NCBI RefSeq assembly: GCF_017115085.1
Contig: NZ_JABXKJ010000099.1
Coordinates: 1-44,957, forward strand
Source: Nostoc sp. NMS7
GTDB taxonomy: Bacteria > Cyanobacteriota > Cyanobacteriia > Cyanobacteriales > Nostocaceae
DNA length: 44,957 nucleotides
Reading direction: 5' to 3'
Below, in pieces: positions 42,479-44,957 of the stretch. The notes under the pieces are model-generated. The model did not search any database, had not been told where the DNA came from, and was given only the letters and a program-made list of their open reading frames with translations. Position 1 is the stretch's first letter, and each line of letters starts with the position of its first letter. A program made the translations under genes and the position numbers.

Positions 42479-43624
42479 ATGGACACAATAGAAACGCGTG
42501 GTATCTGGCTGACGACTACTGATAGTAAAGTTCTAAAGTCAAAGCAACGCATTGCTGAGGCGATGGATTTCCTTGCTGAGACGGGATTTAATGTGGTGTT
42601 TCCCGTGGTTTGGAACAAGGCTGTAACTCTGTATCCTAGTCAAACAATGCAGCAGACTTTTGGAGTCGAAATTGACCCTATGTGTGTAGGACGCGACCCT
42701 TTAGAAGAAGTTGTGGTTGAGGCGCGGCGAGTTGGGTTGAAAGTCATTCCTTGGTTTGAATACGGTTTTGCCAGTTCCTACAATTTGAATGGCGGTGTAC
42801 TTTTGCAGAAAAAACCAGAATGGGCTGCGCGTGATTGTAACGGCAACTTACTGAAGAAAAACGGCTTTGAGTGGTTGAATTCTCTCGACTCACAGGTGCA
42901 GGAATTTTTGTTAAAATTGGTGCTGGAAGTTGTGAAGAATTATGATGTGGATGGTGTTCAAGGTGACGATCGCTTGCCTGCATTACCCTCTGAAGGTGGC
43001 TATGATCAGGGAACTGTCACCCGCTATCGCCAGAAATTTGATCACAATCCGCCACAGAATCCCAAGGATAGACAATGGTTACAGTGGCGTGCAGATATTC
43101 TCACTGACTTCTTGGCGCGTCTTTATCGGGAGGTGAAAGCGGTGAATCCTAATTTGCTGGTAGCGATCGCACCTAATATCTATGATTGGGCATTCCAGGA
43201 ATATCTGCAAGACTCCCCCGCATGGCTGAAGCGGGGAATAGTTGATATGATTCAGCCGCAGATTTATCGCCGTGACTTTAGGAGTTATTGTGCGATCGCT
43301 GATAAACTAGTAAATCAACAGTTTACAGATGCGACACTACCGAAGTTAGTGCCAGGAATTCTGATGAAGCTTGGCAGTTATTGTATTAGTTCAGAATATC
43401 TGGTGCAGGCAATTGAATACAATCGTCAACTTGGCATTCAAGGAGAGGTATTCTTTTTTTACGAAGGTTTGCGCGAGAATAACAATACCCTAGCTAAAGT
43501 TTTGCGAAATGGCCCTTATGCTAAGTCTGCATCATTTCCCACTCTGTCAGATTTGAATGGAGGTGGTGTGAGTAACAAGAGGACATCTTCTATTTGGCAA
43601 AGGTTGTTCAAAAAGATTTTTTAA
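42479..43624 (+). CDS. family 10-like glycosyl hydrolase (GHL10, DUF187 type)
   Basis: The 381-residue protein is a TIM-barrel hydrolase of the glycosyl-hydrolase-like GHL10 family. The typical start TRGIWLTTTDSKVLKSKQRI is followed by GFNVVFPVVWNKAVTLYPS, EARRVGLKVIPWFEYGFASS and KNYDVDGVQGDDRLPALPSE, in which the DGVQGDDR acidic residues are the likely catalytic ones. No signal peptide is seen, which is unusual for a family that usually works outside the cell. The C-terminal 30 residues are Ser/Asn-rich. A DUF2358 gene follows 6 bp later on the same strand, so they form an operon. Confidence 0.9.
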   Translation: MDTIETRGIWLTTTDSKVLKSKQRIAEAMDFLAETGFNVVFPVVWNKAVTLYPSQTMQQTFGVEIDPMCVGRDPLEEVVVEARRVGLKVIPWFEYGFASSYNLNGGVLLQKKPEWAARDCNGNLLKKNGFEWLNSLDSQVQEFLLKLVLEVVKNYDVDGVQGDDRLPALPSEGGYDQGTVTRYRQKFDHNPPQNPKDRQWLQWRADILTDFLARLYREVKAVNPNLLVAIAPNIYDWAFQEYLQDSPAWLKRGIVDMIQPQIYRRDFRSYCAIADKLVNQQFTDATLPKLVPGILMKLGSYCISSEYLVQAIEYNRQLGIQGEVFFFYEGLRENNNTLAKVLRNGPYAKSASFPTLSDLNGGGVSNKRTSSIWQRLFKKIF

Positions 43625-43630
43625 GGAAAA

Positions 43631-44065
43631 ATGCGCGTGGAATCTCAATTATCGGTGGAACGAGTAATTAAAACTCTCAAACAGGATTTACCAACACTTT
43701 TTCAAAAAGACATCTCATATCACATCTATACACAAGATATCTATTTTAAAGACCCGGTGAATACATTCCAATACAAATTTAACTATCGGATTATATTTTG
43801 GACTTTGCGATTTCACGCTCGGCTATTTTTTACCCAAATTTACTTTGATGTGCATGAGGTTTATCAGTTAGCCGAAGACACGATTTTAGCAAAGTGGACA
43901 GTGCGGGGAGTATTGCGCGTTCCTTGGAAAGCAGGGTTACTTTTTAACGGCTATTCAACGTATAAACTCAACCAAGATAATTTAATATATGAACATATCG
44001 ACACCTGGGATAGAAAACCAGGTGAGATTTTACGGCAGTTTTGGCAAAGAGGAGGAGAGAGCTAA
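43631..44065 (+). CDS. DUF2358 family protein
   Basis: The 144-residue protein matches DUF2358, an NTF2-like fold conserved in cyanobacteria and chloroplasts. Landmarks are TLFQKDISYHIYTQDIYFKD, then DPVNTFQYKFNYRIIFWTLR and AKWTVRGVLRVPWKAGLLFN, ending YEHIDTWDRKPGEILRQFW. The function is unknown, and the fold could bind a small hydrophobic ligand. The ATG at 43631 follows AAGGAAAA. It is coupled to the GHL10 gene by a 6-bp gap. Confidence 0.9.
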   Translation: MRVESQLSVERVIKTLKQDLPTLFQKDISYHIYTQDIYFKDPVNTFQYKFNYRIIFWTLRFHARLFFTQIYFDVHEVYQLAEDTILAKWTVRGVLRVPWKAGLLFNGYSTYKLNQDNLIYEHIDTWDRKPGEILRQFWQRGGES

Positions 44066-44197
44066 TTAGCTTCTAGATATTCGTTTTTTAGACGAAGAAT
44101 AATTGAGATTGAAATAAGTTGTTAAATTTAGTTTAAATCAACTCTTCCTCTTCACTAAGATAATGATAAACTGTTAATAAAAGTTAAGGTCATAAAA

Positions 44198-44434
44198 ATG
44201 GAGAAAGCAGTAAAGTTAGAAGAAGCTCTTGAATTAGTAAAGCAGCTTTCACTAATAGATAAAGTACGTTTGATTGAGCAAGTTGCACCTCAAATTGAAA
44301 GAGAGTTGACAATGATTCAGCCGAAACAGCGAAAGTCTTTGAGAGGGTTGTGGCGAGGTAGCAATATCAGTGAGTCAGACATTTCAGAAATTAGAGAGCA
44401 AATGTGGGCAAACTTCCCTCGAAAGGACGTTTGA
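44198..44434 (+). CDS. antitoxin of a vapBC-type module
   Basis: The 78-residue acidic/helical protein has an N-terminal helix pair (VKLEEALELVKQLSLIDKVR, LIEQVAPQIERELTM) and a basic-then-acidic tail (KQRKSLRGLWRGSNISESDI). This resembles short cyanobacterial antitoxins (Phd/VapB-like, often annotated DUF2281) that precede PIN toxins. AAGG lies 9 bp before the ATG. The stop overlaps the toxin start by one base (TGATG), so translation is coupled. Family assignment is by length and context more than by motif. Confidence 0.85.
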   Translation: MEKAVKLEEALELVKQLSLIDKVRLIEQVAPQIERELTMIQPKQRKSLRGLWRGSNISESDISEIREQMWANFPRKDV

Positions 44435-44835
44435 TGTCTAATTTGGTAACGGATACCCATGCTCTGATTTGGTATTTAGAAGATAGTTCGCGTCTTAGTG
44501 CTGCTGCTAACCAGGCTTTTGAGGAGTGCGAACGCGGTGAAATTGTTATTTACATCCCAACGATTTGCCTTGTAGAAATTGTTTATTTACAGGAAAAAGG
44601 ACGTATATCAGCGGATATGAAGTCTCAACTAGATACTGCATTAATAGCTAGGAATAGTGGGATGATTCTAGCAAATCTTACAGATGAGGTAGTTACAGCA
44701 TTGGCAACAATACCACGAGACAGTGTTCCTGATATGCCTGACAGAATTATTGCAGCCACTGCTAAGTATTTAGGTTTACCCCTAATTAGTAGAGACACTA
44801 GAATGCCTTTATCTGGGATAGCTATAATCTGGTAG
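44434..44835 (+). CDS. vapC: PIN-domain ribonuclease toxin (VapC-like)
   Basis: The 133-residue PIN-fold toxin has the conserved acidic centre: VTDTHALIWYLED (first Asp), ICLVEIVYLQEK (Glu), and PDMPDRIIAATAKYLGLPLI (the third Asp in DRIIAATA), with SRDTRM after it. VapC toxins cut tRNA or rRNA with Mg2+ held by these residues. I prefer the ATG at 44434, which overlaps the antitoxin stop, over one 10 codons upstream. All expected catalytic residues are present, so it appears active. Confidence 0.95.
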   Translation: MSNLVTDTHALIWYLEDSSRLSAAANQAFEECERGEIVIYIPTICLVEIVYLQEKGRISADMKSQLDTALIARNSGMILANLTDEVVTALATIPRDSVPDMPDRIIAATAKYLGLPLISRDTRMPLSGIAIIW

Positions 44836-44879
44836 GATAAGAATCTTTGTAATTGGGTATGACAAAGACTCCTGGAAAA

Positions 44880-44947
44880 TGACCCTTACTTTGTATCCGC
44901 TCAATAAATAGGGGATAGGAAGAAAAATAAGAGGATACAAAGGGTCA
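44880..44947. repeat. inverted repeat at the right edge of the window
   Basis: TGACCCTTACTTTGTATCC (44880-44898) is matched by GGATACAAAGGGTCA (44933-44947). The arms are identical except for four extra bases in the left arm, with 34 bp between. It could be a small mobile element or a terminator of the toxin operon. The sequence ends too soon to decide. Confidence 0.5.
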
Positions 44948-44957
44948 CACCGGATTG

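Noticed and set aside
1..44957. tRNA, tmRNA and riboswitches in the spacers
   Set aside because: No GGTTCGAATCC-like T-loop or recognisable riboswitch core was seen; a covariance-model search would be decisive.

Overview
The window is chromosomal DNA from a filamentous, Nostoc-like cyanobacterium. The evidence is the many GCGATCGC (HIP1) octamers inside genes, the dispersed palindromic and MITE-like repeats typical of Nostoc and Anabaena, and a gene set with cyanobacterial relatives (KtrAB-type K+ uptake, ClpS followed by a DUF2103 gene, DUF3352, DUF2358, a CYP120-like P450, a very long TamB). I saw no tRNA, rRNA, CRISPR array, complete insertion sequence or prophage module. All family names come from reading motifs by eye, not from a search.

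Layout. 1-6340: a membrane protein, the heat-shock repressor HrcA, a rhodanese, a DUF3352 protein and a DUF2254 membrane protein. 6462-9226: a small DUF6887-like gene, a decayed methyltransferase remnant, then ktrB and ktrA separated by a remnant of a duplicated ktrB 3' end. 9371-14262: a secreted protein, cysE, an Alr4036-type flavin protein, a 2-oxoglutarate/Fe(II) oxygenase, a DAO-type oxidoreductase, and a 5'-truncated urtE with no ATP-binding Walker A. 14225-17241: a membrane protein and a P450 in one transcription unit, then divergent DedA. 17324-20939: two tandem pentapeptide-repeat paralogues and a 1.2-kb gene-poor stretch holding four helically phased TGAC boxes. 20940-29170: tamB (1789 codons), then a convergent pair of M16 peptidases, one catalytic and one with a degenerate zinc motif.

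29171-36991 is the accessory part of the window. It holds a mobile-element scar, a mazEF pair whose toxin carries an unusual insertion, purK with an overlapping lumenal pentapeptide gene, a 50-residue Lmo0937-like membrane protein, decayed gene pieces, and a compact three-gene cassette (34472-36311: a TIGR04255-type protein plus two proteins I cannot name) closed by a strong terminator. That cassette is the best candidate for an undescribed system.

36992-44957: an exported FAD oxidoreductase, clpS and its DUF2103 partner, moaE, an epoxide-hydrolase-like alpha/beta hydrolase, a GHL10-type glycoside hydrolase with a DUF2358 gene, and a vapBC-type toxin-antitoxin pair at the right edge.

Two mobile repeat families run through the spacers. 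One has ends reading AGGACTTACGCAAA. The other has ends reading ATATCATGTCCGC, and two of its full copies differ by a nested palindrome insertion. One palindromic repeat has inserted in frame into hrcA.
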